Shown here in pieces: positions 31,138 through 41,430 of a DNA stretch of 64,000 nt. The stretch covers positions 62,001-126,000 of the forward strand of contig NZ_BAJU01000003.1 in assembly GCF_000613865.1 (NCBI RefSeq). Reading direction: 5' to 3'. The position numbers and the translations under genes were made by a program. The DNA comes from Acetobacter okinawensis JCM 25146. Lineage in GTDB: Bacteria; Pseudomonadota; Alphaproteobacteria; Acetobacterales; Acetobacteraceae. The notes beneath the pieces are model-generated. The model had not been told where the DNA came from. It saw only the letters and a program-made list of their open reading frames with translations, and did no database searches. Each line of letters begins with the position of its first letter. Position 1 is the first letter of the stretch.

Positions 31138-32172
31138 CTACAGGGGAGTAACCACCTGTGGCGTCTGCACTGGGTTGAAGGCATTGGTGTAAAATGCGCT
31201 GGCAGGAAGGGAGGCCGAGCGCATGTCCCCCCGCCAGGCATACCAGGGCTGGAAGCGCGAAAAATCTTCAGGAAGGATGTAGCCACCACGTGTAACCACA
31301 CTGGTAGAGCGCCAGTGTTGGGCGGGTATGGTGCTTTCACCCCGCTTTCTGTTTTTTATGATATATGTAAGGAATTTTCGTACATCATCGGGCGGCGTTG
31401 TTTGTGCCCATGTGATGGCGCGGGCAGTTGCCTGCGTAAAATGGCGTGCACTTTGCGGCCAGGCTTCCATGTAACTGTTACGCAGGATAATGCTGTCTGT
31501 ATTGCCCGGACCATACAGCGCATATTCTGTTGTGACTTCAAACAGGTCACTTTGCTGCAAAGCAACTTCGCGGAATACGCTGGACAGAACAACAGCATCC
31601 ACACGGCCATGGCGGAGTGCCTGCCCTGCAACAACAGGGGGAATGGCAACAAGGATGATGCTTCGGATTTCTGCATCCGTCAGGCCATAGGCCTTTAGAT
31701 ACTGTTCAATAAAGCACTCATGCTCGGCCATGAGCGTATTGACCCCGATCGTTTTGCCTATCAGGTCTTTAGGAGTTCTCAGAGAAGAGTCTCTGCGGAC
31801 AAATAGCCCCCCAGACGTCAGCTTGTCCGCACCGCCATATGCAAGAACAGCCCTGACCGGAGCCCCTGCGGCTACGAGCTTGATGATCGCGCCGTTAAAG
31901 GCCTCTCCAAAGTCAGTGTCTCCGGTTGTGGCGGCCTGTAAGTCCTGTGGCCCGCTGGTCGTGTTGCCCACCCATTCCAGCTTCAAAGGTGCCAGATAAC
32001 CGAGCGCATCGGCCAGTTCGGGGTAGAGCACAATACCGGCCAAGCCCTGATAACGCAGGCGGTCAGGGTGGCCGGAGTCCCGTGGCCTGGCGAACACACG
32101 TGGAGAGGCAAGCACGCTCATTGATGTGGCGGCCCTCAATATAAAATTGCGGCGGGAGAGGGAGTTCGCCAT
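31138..32172 (-). CDS. ABC substrate-binding protein, sulfonate/sulfate-ester type (SsuA/AtsR-like)
   Basis: A 344-residue periplasmic binding protein of the SsuA/TauA/NrtA family. It has a Tat-type signal (SLSRRNFILRAATSM) at the N-terminus, chosen with the ATG at 32172 rather than upstream codons. The family text includes PKDLIGKTIGVNTLMAEHECFIEQYL and VVLSSVFREVALQQ. These proteins bind sulfonates, taurine, alkyl/aryl sulfates or nitrate; the island context favours sulfate esters or sulfonates. It is divergent from the matching ATPase and permease genes (115-nt gap) and heads the operon with ASST and arylsulfatase. Confidence 0.85.
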   Translation of the reverse strand: MANSLSRRNFILRAATSMSVLASPRVFARPRDSGHPDRLRYQGLAGIVLYPELADALGYLAPLKLEWVGNTTSGPQDLQAATTGDTDFGEAFNGAIIKLVAAGAPVRAVLAYGGADKLTSGGLFVRRDSSLRTPKDLIGKTIGVNTLMAEHECFIEQYLKAYGLTDAEIRSIILVAIPPVVAGQALRHGRVDAVVLSSVFREVALQQSDLFEVTTEYALYGPGNTDSIILRNSYMEAWPQSARHFTQATARAITWAQTTPPDDVRKFLTYIIKNRKRGESTIPAQHWRSTSVVTRGGYILPEDFSRFQPWYAWRGDMRSASLPASAFYTNAFNPVQTPQVVTPL

Positions 32173-32226
32173 TCCACTATTCCAGAAAGTTAAAACTTGA
32201 AAAAACAACTTGACTATATCGCAGCA

Positions 32227-32238
32227 TTTAATTCAACT
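32227..32238. promoter_or_regulatory. Possible operator in the divergent ABC transporter promoter
   Basis: TTTAATTCAACT lies about 50 nt before the ABC ATPase gene. The same 12-mer occurs on the minus strand about 80 nt before the sulfatase gene at 44291, in the same orientation to the gene. A shorter TCAACT-containing version precedes the TonB receptor at 35467. Candidate sulfur-starvation operator; AT-rich, so weak. Confidence 0.3.
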
Positions 32239-32287
32239 CATTTTATTGCGTTAGTTATAAAAACAACTATGCAATGGAGTTAAATCA

Positions 32288-33112
32288 GTGATGACCACAC
32301 AGCCAGCCAGACCAATCAGGCTCCGTTTTGAAAATCTGAGCAAAAGTTACCCGGCCACTGTGCGGGCGGGGCGCAATGCAACAGGCAATCTGGTGCTCAA
32401 AGATATTGAACTCGATGTTTTTGAGGGCGAGTTTCTTGTTATTGTCGGGCCGAGCGGGTGTGGAAAATCAACACTTCTGGACCTTGCTGCCGGGCTGAGC
32501 CTGCCCACCGGCGGGCGCATGGTGCTGGACGGCCGGACTGTTACAAAGCCCGGACCAGAACGCAGTGTTGTGTTTCAGAATTATGCTCTTTTCCCGTGGA
32601 AAACAGTATTCGACAACATTGCTTTTGCTCTGGCTGCTGCCGGTGTGCCGCGTCGGACACAATATGAGCGGGTTAGGCGTGTTCTGGCTCTTGTTGGTCT
32701 GGAGGATGCGGCAGATCGTTATCCACACCAGCTTTCAGGCGGGATGAAGCAACGTGTGGCTATTGCGCGTAGTCTTTCCGTCGAACCGGAAGTGCTGTTG
32801 ATGGATGAGCCATTTGGCGCACTGGATGCTCAGACCCGTGAGGATCTGCAAGTGGAGTTGCGCCGGTTGTGGCGTCGCAACAATATGACCATCATCTTTA
32901 TTACTCATGATATTGATGAGGCACTCTCCCTCGGTCAGCGTGTGGCCGTTATGGGGCGTGCGCCGGGGCGTGTTGTTGACGTTGTGCAACTGCCATTTCA
33001 GCCCGATGCCGCAGTGGATGAAATACGCACACATCCAGAATACGGAGAACTGCGCCGTTATATTCGTGCAGTTCTGTCTCACCCGGATGCGGCGACGCAG
33101 GCTGCGGTATGA
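32288..33112 (+). CDS. ABC transporter ATPase, sulfonate/sulfate-ester type (SsuB/TauB-like)
   Basis: A 274-residue ATP-binding protein. It has Walker A GPSGCGKST (about residues 57-65), Q-loop QNYALFPW, signature LSGGMKQR, Walker B VLLMDEPF and the H-loop THDIDEAL. The N-terminal ENLSKSYPA and the sequence following Walker B are typical of the SsuB/TauB/NrtD group. The GTG at 32288 has TGGAG 9 nt upstream; the ATG directly after it is the alternative. It is followed by the permease gene after 19 nt. Together with the binding protein it should import alkyl/aryl sulfates or sulfonates. Confidence 0.9.
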   Translation: MMTTQPARPIRLRFENLSKSYPATVRAGRNATGNLVLKDIELDVFEGEFLVIVGPSGCGKSTLLDLAAGLSLPTGGRMVLDGRTVTKPGPERSVVFQNYALFPWKTVFDNIAFALAAAGVPRRTQYERVRRVLALVGLEDAADRYPHQLSGGMKQRVAIARSLSVEPEVLLMDEPFGALDAQTREDLQVELRRLWRRNNMTIIFITHDIDEALSLGQRVAVMGRAPGRVVDVVQLPFQPDAAVDEIRTHPEYGELRRYIRAVLSHPDAATQAAV

Positions 33113-33131
33113 GCATGAGGACAAAGGTATA

Positions 33132-33956
33132 ATGAGCGCATCAGTAACAGAGGGTTATGCCAGAGCCCAATCTGCACGATCAGGTGGCATCCGGACACTG
33201 CTCGTCTTTCCGGCTCGGTTCATAAGCAGGAGTGCGGCGTTGGTCATACTGGCCTGTGTATGGGAGGTCATTTCTCGCACGGGAGTTATCAATCCGCTCT
33301 TTTTACCCCCATTTTCGGTTGTCGTGACCGAAGTTTATCATGGGTTCGCAAGTGGTTATCTAGTTCAGCACGTCATGGCCAGTCTGGGGCGTGCGGTGCC
33401 GGGTCTGTTGCTGGCTTTGCTGGCTGGAGTGCCCCTTGGTCTTGCTTTGGGGACTTCTGGCCGTTTGAACACGTTTATAGACCCTGTTGTAGAAGTCCTG
33501 CGGAATACGTCTGCCCTGGCATTGCTGCCCGTTTTTACGCTGATGTTGGGGATAGGGGAAACATCCAAGATTGCCATGGTGTTTTATGCAGCACTCTGGC
33601 CCATCCTCCTTGGCACTATCAACGGGTTACGCGGCGTGGATCCGTTGTGGATAAAGGCTGGCCGCTCCATGGGCCTTTCTGGCGGAAAGCTGTTTGTAAA
33701 AATTGTTATTCCCGCGTCTCTTCCTTCAATTTTCACGGGCATTCGTCTTGCCGCTGCGGCAGGTCTTCTGGTTCTGGTCGCAGCGGAAATGGTCGGCTCC
33801 AGAGCTGGCCTTGGTTACGTGATCAATGCGTCCCAGCTCGATTTTGATTTGCCGGGCATGTACGCCGCAATCCTTGTCCTGTCCGTTGTGGGCTACGCAA
33901 CAAATGCGGCTCTTGTTCTGGTTGAGACGCATTTTTTACGGTGGAAACAAACGTAA
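33132..33956 (+). CDS. ABC transporter permease, sulfonate/sulfate-ester type (SsuC/TauC-like)
   Basis: A 274-residue BPD-type permease with about six hydrophobic helices. The cytoplasmic EAA-like loop is WIKAGRSMGLSGGKLFVKIVIPASLPSIFTGIRLA (about 176-210), as in SsuC/TauC. Start is the ATG at 33132; upstream codons in frame overlap the ATPase gene and lack permease sequence. It sits between the ATPase and the AtsK/TauD-type dioxygenase genes in one operon. Confidence 0.9.
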   Translation: MSASVTEGYARAQSARSGGIRTLLVFPARFISRSAALVILACVWEVISRTGVINPLFLPPFSVVVTEVYHGFASGYLVQHVMASLGRAVPGLLLALLAGVPLGLALGTSGRLNTFIDPVVEVLRNTSALALLPVFTLMLGIGETSKIAMVFYAALWPILLGTINGLRGVDPLWIKAGRSMGLSGGKLFVKIVIPASLPSIFTGIRLAAAAGLLVLVAAEMVGSRAGLGYVINASQLDFDLPGMYAAILVLSVVGYATNAALVLVETHFLRWKQT

Positions 33957-34002
33957 CAACTCAACCTGTTCAGTCTCTGACGCTTTTGTAAGAGGTAAGA
34001 TC

Positions 34003-34914
34003 ATGTCTGAAACTTCTGTAAAAACGCCTGCTTCGTCCGGTCTGTCTGAGCTGCATGTTCGCCCTATCGCGGGTGCGCTGGGAGCAGAAATAAGTGGCAT
34101 CAGGCTTTCTGGTGCTCTTGATCCGCAGATATTTGCGGAGCTTAAGGCGCTGCTGCACAAACATAAGGTCATTTTCATCCGCGGGCAGGTGCATCTGAGC
34201 GATCAGGAGCAGGAGGCGTTTGCAAGTCTGTTTGGCAACCCTGTTCCGCACCCAACTGTTCCATCGGCTGATGGAACAAGCGCCATTCTGTCCATAGACA
34301 GCAAACGCGGCAATCGTGCCGATAGCTGGCATAGCGATGTGACCTTTGTTCCCAACTATCCCAAGGTTACGGTTTTGCGTGGTGTGGTTGTTCCGCCTGT
34401 GGGAGGGGATACCGTGTGGGCAAATACCACGCTGGCGTATGATACTCTTCCTGCTCCCCTTAAAATTCTTGCTGATAATCTGCACGCGATACACACCAAT
34501 ACTTACGATTATGCAGCATCACACCGCGTGACATCGTCACCGGAATCTTTGGAATATCGGCGTATTTTTACCGCGACACAATTTGAGACAGAACATCCGG
34601 TTGTGCGCATTCATCCTGTTACCGGTGAACGCACTTTGCTGCTGGGTCATTTTGTTAAAAAATTTGTTGGGCTGTCGCAGCGTGATAGTCGTCGTATTCT
34701 GGAGTTTTTCCAAGATCATATTACCGGTGTGGACAATACCGTGCGTTGGCAATGGAAAGTAGGCGATGTGGCAATTTGGGATAATCAGGCCACCCAACAC
34801 AGGGCTGTTAATGATTTTGGAGATGAGCCGCGTCTGCTACGCCGTAGTACTATAGAAGGTGAGATACCTGTAGGTGTGGATGGCTTTGTGAGCACCGTAG
34901 TTTCCGCAGAATAA
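34003..34914 (+). CDS. atsK: Fe(II)/2-oxoglutarate-dependent alkylsulfatase/sulfonate dioxygenase (AtsK/TauD type)
   Basis: A 303-residue cytoplasmic dioxygenase. The iron-binding triad is H110, D112 (SWHSDVTF) and H266 (ATQHRAVND), and the 2-oxoglutarate-binding Arg lies in RLLRRSTIEG (about 278-282). The spacing is close to that of AtsK, which oxidises alkyl sulfates to aldehyde plus sulfate; TauD acts on taurine. The VTFVPNYPKVTVLRG and HTNTYDY segments also look AtsK-like. The gene follows the ABC transporter with AGAGG before the ATG and is closed by a strong terminator. It should release sulfate from imported alkyl sulfate esters; the exact substrate is inferred. Confidence 0.85.
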   Translation: MSETSVKTPASSGLSELHVRPIAGALGAEISGIRLSGALDPQIFAELKALLHKHKVIFIRGQVHLSDQEQEAFASLFGNPVPHPTVPSADGTSAILSIDSKRGNRADSWHSDVTFVPNYPKVTVLRGVVVPPVGGDTVWANTTLAYDTLPAPLKILADNLHAIHTNTYDYAASHRVTSSPESLEYRRIFTATQFETEHPVVRIHPVTGERTLLLGHFVKKFVGLSQRDSRRILEFFQDHITGVDNTVRWQWKVGDVAIWDNQATQHRAVNDFGDEPRLLRRSTIEGEIPVGVDGFVSTVVSAE

Positions 34915-34943
34915 ACACATCCAGGCAATGATGTTGGGCGATG

Positions 34944-34993
34944 AGGCGTTGCGGGTGGCAGAGTAAAGTTGCTGCCAGCAACGCCTGTTTTTT
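34944..34993 (+). terminator. Strong terminator after the ABC-atsK operon
   Basis: A nested hairpin: outer arms AGGCGTTGC (34944-34952) and GCAACGCCT (34978-34986), inner arms TGGCAG and CTGCCA, then GTTTTTT. Confidence 0.88.
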
Positions 34994-35466
34994 GAGTCTT
35001 CGCGGATACTGGTTTTATTGAAAAGCGCTTCCTGTTGACAAAGTTTATCGGAAACGATTCCGTAAACCTCATCTCCCTAAATTGATCATTCATAAGTTCA
35101 GGGGAGCCAGTCGTGTATTGCGGACCTCAATCATGGATAAACGGCTGATTTTTAAATTTTGTTACATATACTACAAAAAAATATTGTGAATAACGTCGGC
35201 GCAGCCTGAAAAAACAGACGTAGAACTTGATTTTAAAAAATAGAATATTGTAATTAAAGAAAAAATTTTCACTAATACATATAAATTCTTCCCCGCGGTG
35301 AGCGACCTGATGGGAGAGGATGTGTTGAAATGTCGATAAAATATGGTACAAAAGACACAATGACACATAAGAGTCGTTAAATTTAAAAACCACTAACAAA
35401 ATTAGTTTGTAAAAAAATAAATCAACTAAGATATTGTGATTGTGAAATTAACAACGTTATAGAGTA
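34994..35466. other. AT-rich intergenic region before TonB receptor gene
   Basis: About 470 nt, strongly AT-rich from 35130 to 35460. Open frames on the minus strand here have low-complexity Phe/Ile/Tyr content and no ribosome-binding site, so they are not called. The region probably carries the receptor promoter, including ATCAACTAAGATATTG near 35422-35437, which resembles the candidate operators at 32227 and 44371. Confidence 0.4.
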
Positions 35467-38005
35467 GTGAATAAGATGCTGTCTTCAGGAAAAACCTTAC
35501 TGATAGCTTTTGCCCTGGTGGCGGAAGGCGGCATGGCCGAGCAGGTTCTGGCTCAGGGTGCGGGTAATGTGACATCCAGCCATGGAGCGCACCACCATGC
35601 GCAGCGCTCACAGGCACGATCGGCCGGGCACGTGCAGGCAAAGCCTCGTTCTGCGCCGGATTCAAAGCCCCTTCAGGCCAAGGCGGAGGAGATTTCGGTC
35701 TCTGTGGCGGCAACCAGCAGGGCTGCCCACAATATTGACCGCGAAACACATGAGCTGCAAAAAGTGCCTCAGGCCAGCACTCGTATCGATGCCAAAGAAC
35801 TCAGGGCGGAGCATATCACTGCTTTGCCGCAGGCAACCCGGCTCCTGCCAACGGTTCAGTTGAATATTTCCAATCCTCGTAACACTGCAATCAATATTCG
35901 TGGTCTGGGTGCTGCGGGTACGGCCGCAACAGATGGGATAGAGGGCGGGGTGGCAGTGTACGTGGATGACGTCTATCGCTCGCGCCCGGGCACGGCCCTG
36001 ACAGACCTGCCGGATATGAATGGCATTACTGTGTTGCGTGGTCCGTCCGGTACAGAGGGCGGCATGGTGACAACGGCTGGTGCAATTTCTCTTACGACCG
36101 CAGCGCCGGACCTGCATACACGCCATGTGTACGGCGAAGCAGGTGTGGGCAACTTCAACTACAACCGCTGGAATCTGGGTGTGACAACACCCATTATCAA
36201 GGACAAGCTCGCTATCAGGCTCAGTGGTCTGGGTTATGGTTATGATGGCTGGGTCAAAAATCTTGATGGCGGTGGAGATACGGGAGGGCAGACCAGTCGC
36301 GCCTTCCGTGCGCAGGTTCTGGCTCATCCCACAGATGAGATCAGCGTGCGTATTATCGGCGATTACTCGCACCTGCGTGAGAACTGCTGCAACCCGGGGC
36401 TGGTCAAAGGTTCCACCACCCGCTCGGATGGTCAGGCCTGGTTCGCTGGGTCTCTGGCACAGCGGAGTGGATGGACGGGCTATACCCCCTATGTTGGCAA
36501 TGGTTATACGGTTGATCGCAACTCCACAGCGACTGCGGAACAGGAAGACATAGGTCTTTCGGGGCATATTGATTGGCACCATAATAACTTTACGCTGTCG
36601 TCTATTACCGCGTACCGGTGGTGGAACTGGTGGCCGTCGAATGATGGTGACCTGAATGGGATCAATGCCGTCACCCAAGGGAATGCCAAGGTTAACCAGA
36701 ACCAGTTTACGCAGGAATTCCGTTTTTCAAGCTCGCTGGGCAAGCTGCTCGACTACCGGGTGGGTGCGTTCTACATGTGGCAGGAAAACCGGGTGTATAG
36801 TGATCAGGCTTATGGTGACCAGATGGCCCAGTGGGCGGGTTATGGCATGCCAGGTGGGTCCAGCATTGCGACAACCGCGCAGGCCAACAATGCCTTGAAC
36901 GGCTATAATGTGCGTAGCTATGACCAACCGACCACCAACTACTACGCGGCCTATGCCAACGGCACATGGCATGTGCACCCCAAGATCGATATTGTAACGG
37001 GTGTGCGCTATAACTACGCAGCAAAAACCGGTAGTTTTGCCCAATGGCAGATAAGACCATCGAGCTATAGCTCAGCCGTTACACCGCTGAGTGTGGCGCA
37101 GACAATCTGGAATACTTACGGCAGCAACGGCACTGCCGATTACGGTGCTCATGTTGATAACGGGTTTGTAACGGGTCAGTTCGTAGTGAATTACAAGCTG
37201 ACTGACAATGTTATCGTGTATGCGCGTTATGCTCGTGGCGGCAAGTCTGGCGGCTTGAATCTGACAAGCTTTAACGCCAGCCAGCGCACGGCGGGTGCTG
37301 TTACGCCAAACGTGGGTAAGGAAACGGATGATGCGTTCGAGGTGGGCTCCAAGGCATCTCTCCTTGATAACCGGCTGCTGGTCAGCGGCGCACTCTACCA
37401 GACAAATGACCATAATTATCAGGTTACTGCGACACATGAATATCAGGGCGCGCTGGTTTCCTATCTGAGCAGTGCACCCAAGGTACGGGTTCGTGGGGCG
37501 GAGGCGGACATCCACTACAGCCCGATTGTCAATCTGATTACCTCATTGTCCGCATCGTATAACGATGCGCAGTTTCTGGAGTATTCCACGGGGCCCGCCG
37601 GAAGTCATTACGACGGGTGCATGGAGCATGAACCATACACAGGTTCCGTTTGTGCCGCGCTGGGCGTTGTCTGCTGCGGTGCAGTACTCACATTCTGTCG
37701 GACATGCGTTCCGTTCCAGCGTTGATGGCTACGTAGGCGGCAGTTACAACTACAACACCAGAATGAACACCAGTGCCAACAACTCGTCCTACGGCTGGGT
37801 GCAGGCTTATGGCACGCTCAACCTTAACTTTGGCTTCCGTGACCATTCAGGGCGCTGGGATTTTCAGGGCTTTATTAACAACGCCACGGATGAGCGGCGG
37901 ATCAGCCAGCTTTCTCAAGGTGGGGGTATGAGTGGTAACGGGGCATGGTATGCCTATGTCACGCAGCCACGCAGCTTTGGGTTTATTGCTCGGGCTAATT
38001 ACTAA
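35467..38005 (+). CDS. TonB-dependent receptor of the organosulfur island, one frameshift
   Basis: An outer-membrane receptor of about 845 residues after correction. The start is GTG at 35467 or ATG three codons on; a signal peptide (to about residue 30, VLAQG) follows. The plug has RLLPTVQLNISNPRNTAINIRGLGA, GVAVYVDDVYRSRPG and ITVLRGPSGTEGG. This is the class often linked to uptake of organic sulfur or carbon compounds rather than siderophores (YVDDVY, no siderophore signature). The barrel end is FGFIARANY. The frame breaks at the GGG of 37615-37617; one G too many explains it (YDGAWSMNHTQVPFVPRWALS). It stands directly before a sulfatase-FGE-sulfatase run, suggesting it imports the sulfated substrate. 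Confidence 0.87.
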
Positions 38006-38018
38006 AATTTATCGGCAA

Positions 38019-38052
38019 GGAAACCATATTTCATGGTTTCCATACCATTTTT
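38019..38052 (+). terminator. Hairpin after TonB receptor gene
   Basis: GGAAACCAT (38019-38027) and ATGGTTTCC (38033-38041) form a 9-bp stem with a 5-nt loop; ATACCATTTTT follows. It argues against starting the next gene at the ATG inside the stem. Confidence 0.6.
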
Positions 38053-38086
38053 ATGTCCTTCCATGTTCGATCATAGAGTGAGCGCC

Positions 38087-40413
38087 ATGCGTCGTTTTGT
38101 TACCTATGCTGCCAGTCTGTTTGCGGCCAGTAGCCTGAGTGCCGCAGCTTTTGCCCAGCCTGCCCCGGCAGCACCTGCGCCACAAGCTGTTCATCCGGCT
38201 TATCCTCAGTCCCCACGTGCACCACAGGGCGCGCCCAACATCTTGCTTGTTTTGCTGGATGATGCCGGTTTTGCAACCAGCTCGGCTTTTGGTGGCAAGG
38301 CACGCACGCCCAATCTTGAACGCTTTGCCGCGGAAGGGGTGCGTTACAATCAGTTCAATACCACAGCCATCTGCTCTCCCACGCGTGCAGCATTGCTGAC
38401 AGGGCGTAACCACCACCAGGTCGGGTTTGGAAACCTGATGGACATACCAGCAGGGTTTGATGGGTATAATACCGTATGGAAGGCACAGACCGCCTCCATC
38501 GCGCGTGTATTACAGATCAATGGGTATTCGACTGCAGCCTTTGGCAAGTGGCACAATACACCACGGTGGGAAACGTCGGCCGCAGGGCCGTTCAATCATT
38601 GGCCAACGGGTCTGGGCTTTGACCATTTTTACGGTTTTATGAGCGGCACGGATGACCAGTGGGAACCACATCTTTACAATGACACAACTCAGGTCCCCAA
38701 TCCGGCCACTCCTGAACAGGGGTACCATCTGACCAAAGACCTTGTGGGCAAGGCGGTCGCATGGGTGGATGACCACGAGGTTCTGGCGGGTAACCGTCCT
38801 TACTTCCTGTATTTTGCAACAGGTGCGGTGCATATGCCGCATAACGTAGCACCCGAATGGATTGCAAAAAACAAGGGACGTTTTGATGAAGGATGGGACA
38901 GTTACCGGGAACAGGCATTCGCCCGGCAGAAGCAGCTTGGTGTTATCCCGCTGATGCCAAACTGACTCCTCGTCCTGCAGGTCTGCCTGCATGGTCCAGC
39001 CTTTCTACCGAGCAAAAACATCTTTATGCCCACCAGATGGAAGTTTTTTCGGCATATATGGAAGAAACAGACCAACAGGTTGGCAAGCTGGTGGATACAC
39101 TGCGTGCGCGACCGGGGGGCGATAACCTGCTGGTGTTCTACATTGTCGGGGATAACGGAGGAAGCGGGGAAGGTGGCCTTGAAGGCACAATTGTTAATGA
39201 AGGAGCAAGCGGCGTTGGCGCACCAGACAGCTTTGCCCTGCAGGTAGCCAATTATAACAAGCTGGGCGGGCCAGACGTGGCTGACAACTATGCGGCAGGC
39301 TGGGCATGGGCCACCAGCACGCCGTTCCAGTGGATGAAGCAGGTCGCCTCTCATTTTGGGGGAACACGCAACCCGCTGATTGTGGACTGGCCCGGCCATA
39401 CTCAGGCGTCTGACAAGGTAAGGACCCAGTTCAGCCATGTTAACGATATTGCTCCAACCATTCTGGATGTTCTTGGGGTGTCTCTGCCAGAGCAGATTGA
39501 CGGTGTAAGACAAATCCCGTTTGAAGGGCATAGCCTGTTACCGACCTTTACCAACCCGTCGGCTCCCGAAACACACACCGAACAGTATTTTGAAATTTTT
39601 GCAAACCGCGCCATTTACAAAGATGGTTGGGTAGCCGCAGCACGGCATGACTACGAGCCGTGGAATCTGCTGCATGAGGTGCAGAAACTTTACACGTCAC
39701 CCACGCAGAATGATCGGTGGGAACTGTATCATATTGCCACTGATTATAGTGAGGCCGAAGATCTGGCGGGTAAGGAGCCGCAGAAACTGGCTGAACTCAA
39801 AAAAGAGTTTACCGCAGAGGCACAGCGCAATGGTGTCTTCCCCCTGCTGCCGCCGCCGGTGGGTGCTCCAACAATTGTAGCACCTGATACGCACAGCGTT
39901 ACCTACCCCTCGGATATTTCTGGCCTGCCGCCTCATGGTATTCCTGTTCTCGCGGGCAGAGCGCACCGGGTGGAGACAGATATTGCCGTTGCAGCTCCAA
40001 ACGGTCGTGGTGTTATTCTGGCTCAGGGCGGGCGTCTGGGAGGATATGTTTTGTATGAAAAAGATGGTCGCCTGATTTTTGAAAACAATATTTTTGGTCA
40101 GACGCACGAGGTGATCGGCTCCAATGACCGCCTGCCCGCAAAGGCTTCCAAAGTAGGCTATGCCTTTACACCTGATGCGGGTGGTGCCCCCAAAAGTGGT
40201 TTATGGCAACCTCCGACCGATGGGACACTGCAACTGCTGGTTGATGGCAAGGTTGTTGCTCAGGGCAAAATTCATAAATACCCAGCCGTTGCCGGGAGCT
40301 ATGCTGAAACCTTTGATATTGGTCAGGACAGGGGCTCACAGGTCAGCCATGACCCTGCAGGCAAAAGTCCTTATGGGGGCAGGCTGGGCGATACACATCT
40401 TACTGTTCAGTAA
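38087..40413 (+). CDS. Sec-exported arylsulfatase (AtsA type), one frameshift
   Basis: A second long arylsulfatase, about 775 residues after correction and a paralogue of the one at 27342. The ATG at 38087 gives MRRFVTYAASLFAASSLSAAAFAQ as signal region; earlier in-frame ATGs lie within the upstream hairpin. A Pro/Ala-rich linker follows, then the metal site PNILLVLLDDAGF, the formylglycine motif C96-S-P-T-R100, AFGKWHNTPRWE and IVGDNGGSGEGG. The C-terminal beta-rich domain matches the paralogue. The frame breaks at 38947-38949 (one C or G missing; VIPADAKLTPRPAGLPAW is restored). Periplasmic sulfate release is expected after formylglycine formation by the neighbouring FGE. Confidence 0.88.
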
Positions 40414-40434
40414 ATCAGGTGGATACGAAAGAGC

Positions 40435-41418
40435 ATGATACAGGATACCCGGGCGGACACCATGTGCCTTATCAAAGGAGGCAGCTTTACAATGGGGTCG
40501 GAACATTTTTACCCGGAGGAACGGCCATGCCGCCGGGTGAGTGTGTCGGATTTCTGGATAGATAAAACGCCAACCACCAACCGTGCCTTTGCCGCCTTTG
40601 TTGCGGCAACAGGCTACTGCACAGTTGCTGAGGTAGCACCCGACCCCAAAGACTACCCGGGTATGCCGCCAGAACTGGCGGTTCCGGGTTCCCTTGTGTT
40701 TCACAAAACGGATAGACCAGTCCCGCTGAGTGATCCCATGCAGTGGTGGGCCTTTGTGCCCGGAGCAGACTGGCGGCATCCTACCGGGCCGGAGAGTTCG
40801 ATCGAACATATTATGGACCATCCGGTAGTGCAGGTCGCCTATACGGATGCTGTGGCTTACGCTGCATGGGCAGGTAAGGCTTTACCGACCGAGGCAGAGT
40901 GGGAATATGCCGGGCGTGGTGGTCTACAGGGGACGGAATATGCATGGGGGGATGAACTAGCCCCCGATGGCCAGATCCTTGCCAATTACTGGACCGGCAT
41001 TTTCCCTTTTGCAAACCAGAGGCCGGGAGGGGGGTACCGTACAACGCAGGTCGGCAGTTATCCCCCTAACGGGTATGGATTGTCGGATATGATCGGCAAC
41101 GTTTGGGAGTGGACGGAGGATTGGTACATCCTGCCCGAAGCGCAATTGCGTAAAAGTGGCAAACGCCCATGCTGTGTTGTGGCCAACCCGCGTGGTGGTA
41201 CCCTGCGGGAGAGTCTGGACCGCGAGGGTGGGGTACCCATTGGGCGCAAGGTGCTCAAAGGCGGGTCGCACCTGTGTGCAGCCAATTACTGCCAGCGCTA
41301 CCGCCCGGCTGCCCGGCACCCACAGACAATAGAAAGTGCGACCAGCCATATTGGTTTTCGCTGTGTTGTGCGCGCAGCAGATGCGGATGTGGTTCCGGTT
41401 GCAAACATTCAGGCTTAA
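40435..41418 (+). CDS. Formylglycine-generating enzyme (sulfatase maturase)
   Basis: An intact 327-residue aerobic, copper-dependent formylglycine-generating enzyme. It oxidises the Cys of the CxPxR/CxAxR motif in unfolded sulfatases to formylglycine before export. FGE landmarks are present: IKGGSFTMGSEHFYPEERP at 13-31, ALPTEAEWEYAGRGG at 149-163, GLSDMIGNVWEWTEDWY, and the KGGSHLC-AANYC pair. The two copper-binding cysteines are C281 and C286, followed by RYRPAARHPQTIESATSHIGFRC. It has no signal peptide, so it acts in the cytoplasm. It lies 21 nt after one sulfatase gene and 12 nt before another, and is the only maturase seen for five sulfatases. Confidence 0.92.
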   Translation: MIQDTRADTMCLIKGGSFTMGSEHFYPEERPCRRVSVSDFWIDKTPTTNRAFAAFVAATGYCTVAEVAPDPKDYPGMPPELAVPGSLVFHKTDRPVPLSDPMQWWAFVPGADWRHPTGPESSIEHIMDHPVVQVAYTDAVAYAAWAGKALPTEAEWEYAGRGGLQGTEYAWGDELAPDGQILANYWTGIFPFANQRPGGGYRTTQVGSYPPNGYGLSDMIGNVWEWTEDWYILPEAQLRKSGKRPCCVVANPRGGTLRESLDREGGVPIGRKVLKGGSHLCAANYCQRYRPAARHPQTIESATSHIGFRCVVRAADADVVPVANIQA

Positions 41419-41430
41419 AGGAGTTTTATA

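Noticed and set aside
35127-35399. Minus-strand frame of 90 codons in the AT-rich gap
   Set aside because: Low-complexity Phe/Ile/Tyr-rich text typical of AT-rich noncoding DNA.
35662-36678. Long antisense reading frame (about 338 codons) inside the TonB receptor gene at 35467
   Set aside because: The plus-strand frame encodes a clear receptor; the antisense product is Arg/Cys/His-rich without any family features, a codon-bias shadow.
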